From the NCBI GenBank assembly GCA_963765285.1, contig CAVXVR010000006.1, positions 666,868 to 730,867 of the forward strand: a DNA stretch of 64,000 bases. Direction: 5' to 3'. How positions within the stretch are numbered: position 1 is the first letter of the stretch; the number at the start of each line of letters is the position of its first letter. This DNA comes from CAVWZH01 sp963765285. Its GTDB lineage: Bacteria > Acidobacteriota > Terriglobia > Terriglobales > Acidobacteriaceae. This document shows, in pieces, positions 7,603 through 17,093 of this stretch. Under the pieces are notes generated by a model. That model was not told the DNA's origin and searched no databases. It saw only the letters and a list, made by a program, of their open reading frames with translations. The position numbers and the translations under genes were made by a program.

Positions 7603-9191
7603 CTATGGGAGAGCGAAGGTATACAGCGCACTGCCCGCGGCGATGGCGACGTATTCTTTTCCATCGAGGGCGAACGCGATCGGCGCGGCGTAGATGGCTG
7701 CGCCGGTCTGGAAATGCCACAACGCCTTGCCGGTGGCGGCATCCAGCGCAATGAAGTTGCCTTCCGAGTCGCCGGTGAAGACGAGGCCACCAGCAGTCGA
7801 GAGAGCACCGGCCCATGAAGGCGAAACGTGGCGGAATTCCCACTTCATCTGCCCGGTTGCCGGATCGATGGCGCGCAGAGCGCCCCAGAACGGTTCCGAA
7901 GTGTCGGAAGGAAAATAGGCGCTGCCATAATAGGCGTGACCGGCTTCGTAGGGCTGGGGAGCGGTGCTGAACATGTCGCACTGCTCGCGGGAAGTGACGT
8001 AGAAGAGGCTGGTCTGCGGATCGAAAGTCGGTGATTCCCAGTTGGTTGTGCCAGCGGCTCCGGGACAAACTTGTCTGGCCTTCAGGTGTCGGCTTGCTTT
8101 GACTATTGGCCACAGGTCGCCCGTCGGCGTCTTTGCTATCGCTCCAGGTGACCTTGCCGAAAGGATTCGCCAGACACCAGCTTGCCTTTGCTGCGATCGA
8201 CAACGTAGAAGAAGCCGTTACGATTGGCCTGCGCGACCCATCGTTTGTCGCCAAGATCGAGCACGACCGGAATCTGGGTCGAATCCCAGTCGTGTTCGTC
8301 GTGCCTGGTGAACTGGAAATACCAGTTCAGCTTACCGGTGTCGGCGTCGAGCGCGAGCAGAGTGTTGCTGTAAAGGTTGTCGCCGGCGCGGCCTTCGCCA
8401 CGGTTGGAAGGAGAAGGATTTCCCGTGGGCCACAACAGTTCATTCTTGGCGGGATCGTATGTTCCCGTGATCCACGCCGGAGCGCCGCCGATTTTCCAGG
8501 AGTCGCCTTCCCAGGTGTCGTGGCCGGGTTCTCCCGGGCCGGGGGTGGTGTAGAAACGCCATTTTCTCTGGCCGGTGCCGGCGTCGTAGGCGTCGATGAA
8601 TCCGCGAATGCCGTATTCGCCGCCAGACACACCCAGAATCACGAGATTCTTTACCACCAGCGGCGCGGCGGTAAAGCTGTATCCGCCTTTGTAATCGACG
8701 GCCGCAACGTCCCAGATGATGTTCCCGGTCTTCGTGTCGAAGGCGATGACGTGGGCGTCGAGCGTGCCCATGAAAACTTTGTCGCCAAGAATGGCGAGGC
8801 CGCGATTGACCCGGCCGCAGCAGGGGCGAATGTCCCCGGGCAATTGCCGCTGGTAGATCCAGATGGGCCGCCCGGTGTGAGCATCGAGGGCAAACGCGCG
8901 ATTGTCCGTGCCGGTGCCGTACAGAATGCCGTCGACTACCAAAGGCGTGGTTTCGAACTTGCCCGTGGCTACGGTTTGGTACACCCACTTGGGAACCAGC
9001 GAATGGACGTTTGCTGTGTTGATCTGATCGAGCGCGCTGAAACGCTGGCCGGAGTAACTGCCCGAATAGGTGAGCCAGTTCTGCGGCTCTTTGGAAGAAT
9101 TGAGCAGGCGGGAGAACGTTACTTGCCCGTGCGCGGGCTGCGGAAGCGCTGGAAACAGCGCGAGCAGCAACATGACGAAGAATCGTTTCAC
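7603..9191 (-). CDS. PQQ-dependent alcohol dehydrogenase, frameshifted twice
   Basis: A periplasmic quinoprotein of the methanol/ethanol dehydrogenase family. It has a signal peptide (MKRFFVMLLLALFPALPQP) and an eight-bladed propeller with the vicinal cysteines RPCCGRVNRG that sit over PQQ. GGEYG, GGAPAWITGTYDP and HDEHDWDS contain the metal-site and catalytic acidic residues. The reading frame breaks at about 8160-8168 (an A/T homopolymer) and again at about 8066-8072. The third segment resumes TTNWESPTFDPQTSLFY and ends LYTFALP at 7603. Total length fits the family once repaired. The cytochrome c gene ends 10 bp upstream, so the two form an operon in which the cytochrome takes electrons from the dehydrogenase. 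The DxD after the catalytic Asp suggests the lanthanide-type metal site. Confidence 0.85.
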
Positions 9192-9201
9192 GCTCTCATC
9201 C

Positions 9202-10035
9202 TCAATTTGCGCCTACACTTTGCAGGTAGGCGACGATGTCCTGCAGGTCTTTGTCACTCAGGGTGGCCGGATCATAGATCGGCATGGCCGAAATGCGGGT
9301 CTTTTTGAAAGAGCGGAGCTGATCTTTTTCGAAGAAGTGAATCTGCTCGCTCTGATCCATGATCTGCACGCTGAAGCTGTCTTCGTTCATGGCCACTCCG
9401 CGAACTTCGGTGCCGTCCGCTGTTGTGACTACTACGGTCTCGTATTCCTGAGGAAATTCCTTCATGGCCTCAGTGAGCCCGGGCGCCAGACGGCGACTGG
9501 GGTTGCGGACCGAATCCACGATCGCTTCCGGCGCGCGCGCGGTTCCGACGCCGCTTAAGTCGGGGCCAAAGCGTCCACCTTTGCCTTCGACCATGTGGCA
9601 ACTGGAACAATTCGCATCTCCGTAGAAAAGTTCCTTGCCGTGAGTTGCGTTGCCTACCGGTTGCGCCGGCGCTTTCACCTGCTGGCTTCGCAGATAGGTA
9701 ATGACTTGCCAGATTTCCGTTTCCGTCATGCCCACGCCCTGGCCGGTCGTGCCATTCGGCGGCATGGCGGTGCCGGGGACGCCTTCGTTGATGGTGTGAT
9801 ACAAGTCAGCGTCGGCATTTCCGTGGCGCTTTTGGGCGCGGGTGAGATCAGGGCCGCGTCCTCCGCCGTGGGCGCCCAGGCCGTGGCAAAAAGCGCAATT
9901 GATGCGGAACTGGAATTCGCCCAGTTTTGCTGCTTCAGGGTTGCCGGCTAGTGGATTGTGATCTTCTGCGGCACAGACGGTCGTCAGTGCGAGCAGCAGC
10001 AATACCGCGCAGCCTGAAATGGGGCGAAACTTCAT
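9202..10035 (-). CDS. Di-haem cytochrome c partnered with PQQ dehydrogenase
   Basis: 277 residues from ATG 10035 with GGGAGA upstream. A signal peptide (MKFRPISGCAVLLLLALTTVCAA) is followed by a first cytochrome c domain (CAFCH, Met ligand near MPPNG) and a second domain starting CSSCH. The second has the long insert and QSVGAN tail of the 'putative haem-binding domain' class found in Planctomycetes and Acidobacteria. The open frame extends 61 codons further upstream, but that extension translates an intergenic repeat and is rejected. It is the first gene of the pair with the PQQ dehydrogenase and probably its periplasmic electron acceptor. Confidence 0.85.
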   Translation of the reverse strand: MKFRPISGCAVLLLLALTTVCAAEDHNPLAGNPEAAKLGEFQFRINCAFCHGLGAHGGGRGPDLTRAQKRHGNADADLYHTINEGVPGTAMPPNGTTGQGVGMTETEIWQVITYLRSQQVKAPAQPVGNATHGKELFYGDANCSSCHMVEGKGGRFGPDLSGVGTARAPEAIVDSVRNPSRRLAPGLTEAMKEFPQEYETVVVTTADGTEVRGVAMNEDSFSVQIMDQSEQIHFFEKDQLRSFKKTRISAMPIYDPATLSDKDLQDIVAYLQSVGAN

Positions 10036-10102
10036 CGGGATTTCGCTCTCCCTCATGAGCGAGTGTGGTTCCAGTTTGATTGCTGGCGGCAGCATCGATG
10101 CA

Positions 10103-10190
10103 CGCAAGATCCCCGTTCGACTCGCTTGCGCTTCGCTCAGGGCAGGCTCTCGCTCCGCCTGAAGAACGGCTTCGCTCGGGATGACTCCGA
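10103..10190. repeat. Intergenic palindromic element
   Basis: A member of the short element family (cgttcgactcgcttgcgc ... cggcttcgctcgggatgac), placed between the TonB/kinase-like gene and the cytochrome c gene. It accounts for the spurious N-terminal extension of the cytochrome frame. Confidence 0.5.
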
Positions 10191-10230
10191 TAAAGGGATT
10201 TAGGTTGTCAGAATGCAAGCTTCACCATCA

Positions 10231-11585
10231 TTAATGGCGTTTTTGCGGAGCGACTTCCGACGGGAAAGCTTCCGTTGAGTTTCTTCCAAATTCAAATCGC
10301 AAGATCCACTGGCTGGCGACGTTTGCGCCATCCGCCTGCGGAGGCGTGAACTTCCAGTCTTGCGCGGCCTGCTTAGCCAGGCGGGAAAAATACTGGCTGG
10401 GGCCGGCCGAGTCAAAGCTGGTGTCGACCACGTTACCGGAGGGATCGACTTTGACTCGCACTCGAACCTTAACCTTGCCTTGAATGGTGTTGCGGGCACT
10501 CTGGGGAACGCGCGGCAGAACGCGTTCAGCGACCGCTCCCTGGCTTGAAAGTTGCGTGGGTGATTTTGCCGGCGGCGGTGCGGGGTGGGCGACTGGCTTT
10601 GGTGGAGTTACAGCAGCGGGACTCGCTGGCTCAGTCTTGGTGGCTTGAGGAGCTTGAGGCGACTTCTCTTCTGCAGGAGAGCTATGCCACAATCGCTGGC
10701 CAGCCAGAACGACAAGCAGCACGATTCCCCCGATGGCTGCGGGAATCCAGTAGCGGCGATTCGTGGATGCAGCACCCGGCTTGTTCGCAATCGCCTTTTG
10801 ATCCGCAGCGCCCGGCCGCAATCGCGTCATGATCTGCGCGACCGTGTAACGGGATGCCGGATTCCGGACCAGGCAGTGGCGAACAATATCAAAAAACATG
10901 GCTGGCAGCTTGTCCGGAACGGCGGGGTCGGCTTGTGCTTTTTGCACGGGCAGAGTCTGGGTCAGAACTTCGACCAGCGTCATCCCCAACGACCAGACAT
11001 CGGCGGCCGGCTGAAGGCGCCGCGTGATCACTCTCGGGCGCGTCGTAGGCGCTGCGGCGGCTGAGGTTGCCCATCGATTCGCCGGCGGCACGGATGCCGT
11101 CGCTCGATAGCTTGAGCTGGTCGTCGATGGCCATGATGTTTGCCGGCTTCACGTAACCGTGGACTAGTCCGCGATTGTGCAGGTACTCGAGGGCACTCAG
11201 AAGCGGGCCGAGCATTTCGCGGGCTTCGGCCGAGGTCAGCGGCCTGGAAGGCAGAATCTGGGAAAGATTTTCCTCGGCATATTCCATGACCACGTAAAGA
11301 AATTGTTTGCCCGTGAGCTGGCAGCGGCCGGTTTCAAAGAGCCGGATCAAGTGCGGGTGGGACAAAGCCGCAGCCCGCCGCCAGCGGGAAAGCTGGGTTT
11401 CTTCATCGACCGCGTCAGCGAAAACAAGTTTGATGGCGGCTTTCTGCTGGGCGCGCTCGGTGAGAAATACGAACGCTATCGCTGGAGCCGCCAAGGTACT
11501 GCAGCAAGCGGAACTCGTCGTTGACGAGTTGGCCCTCCCACTGCTTGCCGGTTTCAGACATCTGGGTCCCCGCTTGTGCAGTCAT
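10231..11585 (-). CDS. Kinase-like domain fused to TonB C-terminal domain, frameshifted
   Basis: Read across three frames from ATG 11585 (or the ATG at 11561, MSETGKQWEGQLV). The order is a Ser/Thr-kinase-like domain of about 270 residues, one membrane segment (YWIPAAIGGIVLLVVLAG), a Pro/Ala/Lys-rich spacer, and a TonB_C-type domain (VRVRVKVDPSGNVVDTSFDS ... AAQDWKFTPP). Frameshifts lie at about 11477 and 11020-11040. The ATP-binding lysine (AAIKLVF) is kept, but the catalytic loop reads HGYVKPANIM where active kinases have HRDLKPxN, so the catalytic Asp is missing. The DFG region is SSDG. It is therefore likely a pseudokinase that links a cytosolic sensor to a periplasmic TonB-like tail. Confidence 0.75.
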
Positions 11586-11841
11586 GGCTTTTCGGTCCTA
11601 GCGGGCGCGCGTTGGTTGCTATCTTATGCCAGTTACGGGCAAGAATACCCCTGTGAATTGTATGAATTTGGCCAGTTCAGGAGTCTCTCGCACTATTCCG
11701 AGTGTAGACCAGACCTGGCCCGGCCGAAAAGCATTCTTCGGAAGGTTCGGGACACGGCAGTACAGCTACGGCAGTTCAGGGGCCTTCCGGATGCCGCGTG
11801 GAGCGTGGAGCTGCCAGACCGGGCATGCATCGCGGGTCAGG

Positions 11842-13290
11842 TTACTTCATCCCCAAGTCAGTCAGGACTTTCGGGTTTTCTTCTTCAACGGCCAGCAGGG
11901 AGTGGCAGGCGGAGCAGTCATTGGTGATCACTTTGCCGTCGGGGCTGACATGGCTGCCGTCATGGCAGCGGAAACATCCCGGCGAGTCGTTGTGCCCGAG
12001 GTTATTGGGATGGGTGCCCCAGGCGACGCGCATGGCGGGAAATATGTTGCGCAGGTAAATGGCGGCGGCCTGCTCGGCAGACTGTTGCACGATGGTCTGG
12101 CGGGTCTGGTAAATCTGAGGATAGTTTTCCCGGTAATAAGTGTCGATTCCGCTGACGATCCGTTGATGGGCGGTGTTGCGGTCGGGATAGTCGGCCTTGA
12201 TCAACTCCAGGGCCTTTTTCTTGATGAAGGGCAGTTCGGGGCTGATCACGCCTTGCGTGATTCGCTGGTCTACCGCATTCTCGGGCATTTCGAAGGCATG
12301 GGTCGGGCGGTTGTGGCAGTCGACGCAGTCCATGGTGCGGTGATCGCCATGGTTGAGCTGCTCCGGCGTGGTCTTGATATCGGTGGAGGTGTAGGTGACC
12401 ACTTTGCCGGCGTCGTCTGTGTAATAAACCACGGGGATGACGAGGCGTTGCTCGTCGATCGAAATGTAGTGAATGCGCGATCCCTGGTCGAGATGGCGCC
12501 CGTGTATGCCGACGCCGCCCTGCCCGGAGCGCCCGCCTACCTTCATCAGAAGCACGGTGGTTTGCGGGGTGTTTTTCTCGTCATCTTTGTACTTGGTGGT
12601 TACGAGAAACTTGTCGCCGGTAAAGCGTTGTGGCCAGTGACACTGCTCACAAGTTTCGCGCGCCGGACGCAAATATTTCACGGGAGAAGGAATCGGCCGA
12701 GAGTAGGTATGGAAGGTTACGGCAAAGACCTGACGCACACCCGAGAGCTTGGAGCGTACAAACCAGCCCGCGCCCGGGCCGATGTGGCAGCTCACGCAGT
12801 CCACGTGAGAATGGGGGGAATTCTGGTAAGCAGTAAATTCCGGAATCATCACGGTGTGGCAGGTCTGGCCGCAAAATTCTGCAGAGTCCATGTAGGCGAC
12901 GCCGCGGTAGGAGGCGGTTCCGAAAAGAATGACATTCAGCAGAGTAGCCGTAAACACCAGCCAGAATCCGCGCCGGACCGTCTCCGACCGGAAGTCGATC
13001 TTGGGGTATGCCTCGGGCAGCTCGCCACGGATGCGCAACTCGCGCCGCCGCATCCACACGCCCACCGGACACAGCACCAGGCCAAGGATGAAGACGCCGG
13101 GCAGGATCAGGAAGATGAGAATTCCGATGTAGGGATGGGGAGGCCCCGGGAGGAGGACATCATAGAACCAGAAGGCGATCATAGTGAGCGCACTGCTGGT
13201 GGTCAGCACCGCGCCCGTTAAAGTCACCGGATTGTGGCCCAGAAAATAAAGCGGCCGGATCCACTTCTTCACCGTTTCATCGAAGTTCAT
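11842..13290 (-). CDS. NapC/NirT-like membrane hexahaem cytochrome c
   Basis: 482 residues. The N-terminal third is membrane: helices at about 22-45, 52-78 and 105-128. A periplasmic domain with six haem-attachment motifs follows: CGQTCH (a CX3CH spacing seen at haem 1 in NapC/NirT relatives), CVSCH, CEQCH, CVDCH, CFRCH and CSACH. Proteins of this type oxidise menaquinol and hand electrons to periplasmic cytochromes. It is the last gene of the minus-strand cytochrome operon, 97 bp after the nonahaem gene. The role in the conduit described in the summary is inferred from context. The long open frame on the opposite strand is a shadow. Confidence 0.85.
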   Translation of the reverse strand: MNFDETVKKWIRPLYFLGHNPVTLTGAVLTTSSALTMIAFWFYDVLLPGPPHPYIGILIFLILPGVFILGLVLCPVGVWMRRRELRIRGELPEAYPKIDFRSETVRRGFWLVFTATLLNVILFGTASYRGVAYMDSAEFCGQTCHTVMIPEFTAYQNSPHSHVDCVSCHIGPGAGWFVRSKLSGVRQVFAVTFHTYSRPIPSPVKYLRPARETCEQCHWPQRFTGDKFLVTTKYKDDEKNTPQTTVLLMKVGGRSGQGGVGIHGRHLDQGSRIHYISIDEQRLVIPVVYYTDDAGKVVTYTSTDIKTTPEQLNHGDHRTMDCVDCHNRPTHAFEMPENAVDQRITQGVISPELPFIKKKALELIKADYPDRNTAHQRIVSGIDTYYRENYPQIYQTRQTIVQQSAEQAAAIYLRNIFPAMRVAWGTHPNNLGHNDSPGCFRCHDGSHVSPDGKVITNDCSACHSLLAVEEENPKVLTDLGMK

Positions 13291-13387
13291 CGAAGGAAGC
13301 TGGACTCCTCTCTGTTGTGCATGCCCAAGTCATGGTGCGGGTCAGGAAACATTCTATGGTTTGGTGTGCGACAGCAATGTATCTGAT

Positions 13388-14656
13388 CTAACTCTCTATC
13401 TGCTTGATGTACAGCCGAAGCCCCAGCAACACGATCCCGATCGCGATCAGCGACATTGCCAGGCCGATACGGCGATGGTTGCGCTCAACCATGGCGTCTT
13501 TGCCAGCCCGCCGGTTGTTGGCGGCGATCTTCAGACCAGCTTGAATATCCTGATCCACCAAATCCGTCCGGAAGCTGTGGATTGTGACTCGAGCCTTGGT
13601 CAGAGAATCCCGTGCCTGATCCTGCCCCAGCCGAGCCTGGCTGACCTCCATGCCAGAAGACTCAGCAATGCCCAGAACCTGGTCTGCGCTTTTGATCGCC
13701 GCATCCAATTGACTCAAGGAACTCTGCAATTGCGCGCGGGCCTGATCACAAACGTCGCCTGAAGTATGACACGTCATGCAGACGGCGGCCCGCCCTGTGC
13801 CAAGCATCGCGTCGCTCGGATGGCTGATGCCGTGATTGCCGTGGCACACGACGCATCCGGGAAGAGAAGCCGCTTCAAAGGCCTTTCTGTGTGAACTCTT
13901 GTCGTACATCTGAGCCTGAAAAGTGTGACAGTTCGAACACACGTTCTGAACTCTGTCTATTCCTGGCGGCGCCGCGCCATGGTTTCCGTGACAGGTTGTG
14001 CAGGTTGGCGCGCTTAGATCACCTCGCACGGTTAGCGCTTCGTGGTGCACGCTGGTGCTGTACTTTGCGAACTGATCCGTGGGAATGGAGTATCCCTTCA
14101 TGTAATCCGGGTCGGAATGGCAGCGGGAGCAGGTGTTTGCCACATTAACAGGGTTGACGGTGGAACTGGGATCGCTGGGCGCCCTTAGATCGTGGACACT
14201 ATGGCAGTCCGTGCACACCGCAACTTTTGTGTCTCCCGCCGCGAACCGCTTGCCATGCACGCTCGTCCCGTATTGGCTCAACTGGTCGGTGCGCAAGCTG
14301 GGGTTGAATTGCCGAATATATGCCGGATCGGAATGGCAGCTGCCGCACAGCTGCGGGATTTGCTTGCGATCAATCTTCCCTTTCCAGCCGGCCTTCCGGC
14401 TCATGGCTTTGTCAGGATCATCGCTGGTGGGATCACCGCCGTGGCAGCTGACACAGGTCAAACCCTTTTGCGCGTGGACGTCCTGGCTAAACTTCTCCTG
14501 CGTTACTCCCAGGGGATCGGGCAAGACGGAATGACAATCCAGGCAGGAGTTCTTGGTTTGCCCATGACCCAGGCACACCGCAAACACCATGAAGCTCGCC
14601 AGCCCGAAATAGCGGGCTGCACCGAGCGGCCGGAGCTTATTTCGCGAGATGGCCAT
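13388..14656 (-). CDS. Nonahaem cytochrome c with C-terminal membrane anchor
   Basis: 422 residues with a signal peptide (LASFMVFAVCLGHGQ) and nine CXXCH motifs between about residues 38 and 300 (CLDCH, CVSCH, CGSCH, CTDCH, CSRCH, CTTCH, CSNCH, CVVCH, CMTCH). A helical region of about 80 residues and one C-terminal membrane helix (IGLAMSLIAIGIVLLGLRL) follow. It should face the periplasm and be tethered to the inner membrane. Its start overlaps the 3' end of the cytochrome b gene by 20 bp, so the two are translationally coupled. This makes it a likely direct electron partner of the bc-type complex. No closer family name can be given with confidence. Confidence 0.85.
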   Translation of the reverse strand: MAISRNKLRPLGAARYFGLASFMVFAVCLGHGQTKNSCLDCHSVLPDPLGVTQEKFSQDVHAQKGLTCVSCHGGDPTSDDPDKAMSRKAGWKGKIDRKQIPQLCGSCHSDPAYIRQFNPSLRTDQLSQYGTSVHGKRFAAGDTKVAVCTDCHSVHDLRAPSDPSSTVNPVNVANTCSRCHSDPDYMKGYSIPTDQFAKYSTSVHHEALTVRGDLSAPTCTTCHGNHGAAPPGIDRVQNVCSNCHTFQAQMYDKSSHRKAFEAASLPGCVVCHGNHGISHPSDAMLGTGRAAVCMTCHTSGDVCDQARAQLQSSLSQLDAAIKSADQVLGIAESSGMEVSQARLGQDQARDSLTKARVTIHSFRTDLVDQDIQAGLKIAANNRRAGKDAMVERNHRRIGLAMSLIAIGIVLLGLRLYIKQIES

Positions 14657-15722
14657 AAACAGTCATGCCTGCCACGTAGGCCAGGGCAAAGATCGCAAAC
14701 CCGGTGATCCAGTTTTTCGGGTGTGAGGGCTGGTCGCTCTCGAAAAAAGGCAACAACAGCCACAACAACCCAACCAAGCCGAATACAAGTACACCCAGAA
14801 CCTCCCCGTCGATGAACCACACTTTGGGCGGGATAAGCTTCAGAGTCTGGAACATGAACAGGAAGTACCACTCGGGCTTAATTCCCGCCGGGGCAGCCAC
14901 AAAGGGATCTGCCTTGACACCCAAGTTCCAGGGGAAGAGTGCGGCTAACGCCCCCAGCACTCCCAGGGCCACGTACCAGGCCATCAATTCCCGCAGCAAG
15001 AAATTGGGAAAGAATTTCATTTCCCGCTTTGCAGAAGGATTCGCGGCCCACTGAACTTCCAGTTTCGGGGGGACACTGATGCCCAGCCGTTGAACCAGCA
15101 ACACGTGCAGCAGGATCAGCAAGGTTGCCAGTCCTGGGAGAACGGCGACGTGGAACCCAAAGAACCGGCTGAGTGTGGCTCCGGTGACTTCTTCACCTCC
15201 GCGAAGAAAGATCATCATGGGCTTGCCAATGACCGGGACCTGCCCCGTAATCTCGGTCCCCACCTTGGTGGCGAAGAAAGCCAGAGTGTTCCAAGGCAGC
15301 AAGTAGCCGCTGAAACCGAATCCCATGACCAGAAATAGCAGTATCACGCCGCTGACCCAGGTGAGCTCACGCGGTTTGCGGTACGCCTTGAGGAACAGGA
15401 CACTGAACATGTGCGCAAAGGCGGTAAAGATCATTAAATTGGCCGACCAGGAGTGGATGGACCGAATCAGCCAGCCAAACCGAACCTGGGTCATGATGTA
15501 CTGCACACTTTCGAAAGCCTCGTTGGCACCCGGGCGGTAATACAAGAGCAGCAAGATCCCGGTCAGCACCTGGATCACGAAGAGAAAGAGAGTGATGCCT
15601 CCGAGGAAATACCAGTAGGAGAGCTTGTGGAGAGGAACTTTTTTTTCTCGCAACGGAGCGATCAGGTCATCCCAGCCGAGCCGCTCATCGAGCCACTTGC
15701 GCACCTTGCCTAGAGGACCCAT
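14637..15722 (-). CDS. Cytochrome b of a bc-type quinol oxidoreductase
   Basis: 361 residues with about eight membrane helices in one chain, joining the b6-like N-terminal and subunit IV-like C-terminal halves. Two pairs of haem b ligands are visible: HSWSANLMIFTAFAH in helix B and HVAVLPGLATLLILLH in helix D. The quinol-site motif PEWY is present (IKPEWYFLF). ATG 15722 is chosen because it shares the A of a TGATG junction with the Rieske stop; the frame's earlier TTG at 15725 is less likely. It works with the Rieske protein to oxidise quinol and pass electrons to c-type haems. Here it is embedded among multihaem cytochromes instead of a cytochrome c1 gene. Confidence 0.93.
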   Translation of the reverse strand: MGPLGKVRKWLDERLGWDDLIAPLREKKVPLHKLSYWYFLGGITLFLFVIQVLTGILLLLYYRPGANEAFESVQYIMTQVRFGWLIRSIHSWSANLMIFTAFAHMFSVLFLKAYRKPRELTWVSGVILLFLVMGFGFSGYLLPWNTLAFFATKVGTEITGQVPVIGKPMMIFLRGGEEVTGATLSRFFGFHVAVLPGLATLLILLHVLLVQRLGISVPPKLEVQWAANPSAKREMKFFPNFLLRELMAWYVALGVLGALAALFPWNLGVKADPFVAAPAGIKPEWYFLFMFQTLKLIPPKVWFIDGEVLGVLVFGLVGLLWLLLPFFESDQPSHPKNWITGFAIFALAYVAGMTVYGHLAK

Positions 15723-16207
15723 CAAGCGTCCCGCCTGCGCCTTACGAAGATCTCGTCCCCGCGCACCTGTACCTCAAAGCCCTCCAGCGGGCGCGGCGGG
15801 GGACCCGAAATATTTCGCCCATTGAGGTCGTACTTACCGTTGTGGCAGGCGCACCACACTTGACGGAGATCGTCGCGGTACTGCACCGTGCAGGAGAGAT
15901 GGGTGCAGGTCGCGGACATGGCGCGGTAGTCTCCGCTGGAAGAGCGGACCAGCAGACCGGGGCGATTACCAAAGCGGAAAATCTTTCCGCTGTTCAGTTT
16001 CAGCTCACCGACCCGGGCGGCCACCACGGAGTCGCCTCCCAGATCGGCAGCTTTGGGCGGAATCAGGTACTGCAAGACGGGGTAGACGAAGGCAACCACG
16101 GTGGCCAGAAATCCCCCGCCGAGCAGCGCCTCGACAAACCGCCGGCGGGGTAATCCTGCAGATAATCTTTCACCGGGGCTGACCATGCCCTCATCACTCG
16201 CTGCCAT
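15722..16207 (-). CDS. Rieske 2Fe-2S protein
   Basis: 161 residues. The N-terminus has a twin-arginine-like segment and membrane anchor (LPRRRFVEALLGGGFLATVV). The C-terminal Rieske fold carries CTHLSC and CACHNGKYD, which supply the two Cys and two His cluster ligands and the disulfide cysteines. A GPPPRPL loop follows. It is the high-potential electron acceptor of the bc-type complex, anchored in the inner membrane with its cluster in the periplasm. It sits 15 bp after the mono-haem cytochrome gene and overlaps cytochrome b by one base. Confidence 0.95.
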   Translation of the reverse strand: MAASDEGMVSPGERLSAGLPRRRFVEALLGGGFLATVVAFVYPVLQYLIPPKAADLGGDSVVAARVGELKLNSGKIFRFGNRPGLLVRSSSGDYRAMSATCTHLSCTVQYRDDLRQVWCACHNGKYDLNGRNISGPPPRPLEGFEVQVRGDEIFVRRRRDA

Positions 16208-16222
16208 AGCCGCCTCTTAGTG

Positions 16223-16561
16223 CTACTTCTTGCAGAGGCCCTTGATATAGGCGACCACGTCCTTTATTTCCGCATCGCTCAGCTTCTTGTTGTAGGCAGG
16301 CATCTTGTTTTTGCCCTTGTCGACGATATCCGTCATTTCGGCGGCGGTCTCTTTCTTGACCTCGTCCGAGCAAAAATCTCGGGCTTTCATGGCTTTTCCC
16401 GCGGAGGTGCCAGCCCCGTCGGCGCCATGGCAAGCAGCACACTTTGCTTTGTAGGTTTTTTCGCCCGTGTCCTGCGCCTGCACAGGCACGGTCAACAGGC
16501 ATGCCACCGCCAACGCCGCCAAGCTAAACAGAACCAGAGAAGACCGTCTTGCAATTGTCAT
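16223..16561 (-). CDS. Small periplasmic mono-haem cytochrome c
   Basis: 112 residues: signal peptide (about 1-29, ending VQAQ), one CAACH motif, and the Met ligand in KNKMPAYNKKLSDAEI, with the VVAYIKGL helix closing the fold. This is the class I (cytochrome c6/c553-like) arrangement. The start has a textbook GGAGGAAGCG site. As first gene of the operon with Rieske and cytochrome b, it probably shuttles electrons between that complex and the multihaem cytochromes. Confidence 0.9.
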   Translation of the reverse strand: MTIARRSSLVLFSLAALAVACLLTVPVQAQDTGEKTYKAKCAACHGADGAGTSAGKAMKARDFCSDEVKKETAAEMTDIVDKGKNKMPAYNKKLSDAEIKDVVAYIKGLCKK

Positions 16562-16809
16562 CGCTTCCTCCAGAGATTATTCAAACGTAGTTGAATCGCC
16601 TGCGTATGGTACGAAGCATAGAACAATCCTACCTGACCGTGGTCCCACTTAATGGCCGTGATCACGAAGCAAATAGCTTTCCCGGAACTGGCTTGTTGCT
16701 GATGACCAAGAAGGAACCTTACACTTCCCGCAACTGATTTTCGCTTGTGATGCGTGAGCCGCTGCGCCACAGTGTACACCTATGATCTCGACATGGCCTC
16801 TCCGAGGGG

Positions 16810-16825
16810 TGTGATCTCGGTCACA
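16810..16825. promoter_or_regulatory. CRP/FNR-type operator palindrome
   Basis: TGTGA-N6-TCACA, a perfect inverted repeat with the spacing used by CRP/FNR-family regulators. It lies in the 532-bp divergent region between the bc-cytochrome operon (start 16561) and the decahaem-porin pair (start 17094). A second, shorter palindrome (cgcttg-tga-caagcg) follows at 16828-16842. The rest of this region shows no gene. The same perfect motif recurs at 21686. Confidence 0.6.
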
Positions 16826-17093
16826 GTCGCTTGTGACAAGCGGCATAGGCAAGGGGTTAGCACTGCCTTCTAATCACGCAAGATTATGCAGGGCTGGCCC
16901 GATATGGGACGTTCCGAACTGAAGATGAACTATGACCTTAAGAACATCGGGCCGGAGCGTTAACTGATTTTCACAGAGCGCACCGGTGAAAGAATGGCAG
17001 CAGCCCAACGCAGTTGTGGATGTCTCTCAGCATCCCGATGAAAAACGGGCCGGCGAGCCCGTCTCGCCACCCAGCAACTACGAGGAGTCTACG

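Noticed and set aside
10036..10218. 61-codon N-terminal extension of the di-haem cytochrome
   Set aside because: It translates an intergenic repeat, and a signal peptide with a good start site begins at 10035.
11626..13221. 531-codon open frame on the plus strand opposite the hexahaem cytochrome gene
   Set aside because: Antisense shadow of a GC-rich, strongly biased gene; the minus strand carries clear haem motifs and membrane helices.
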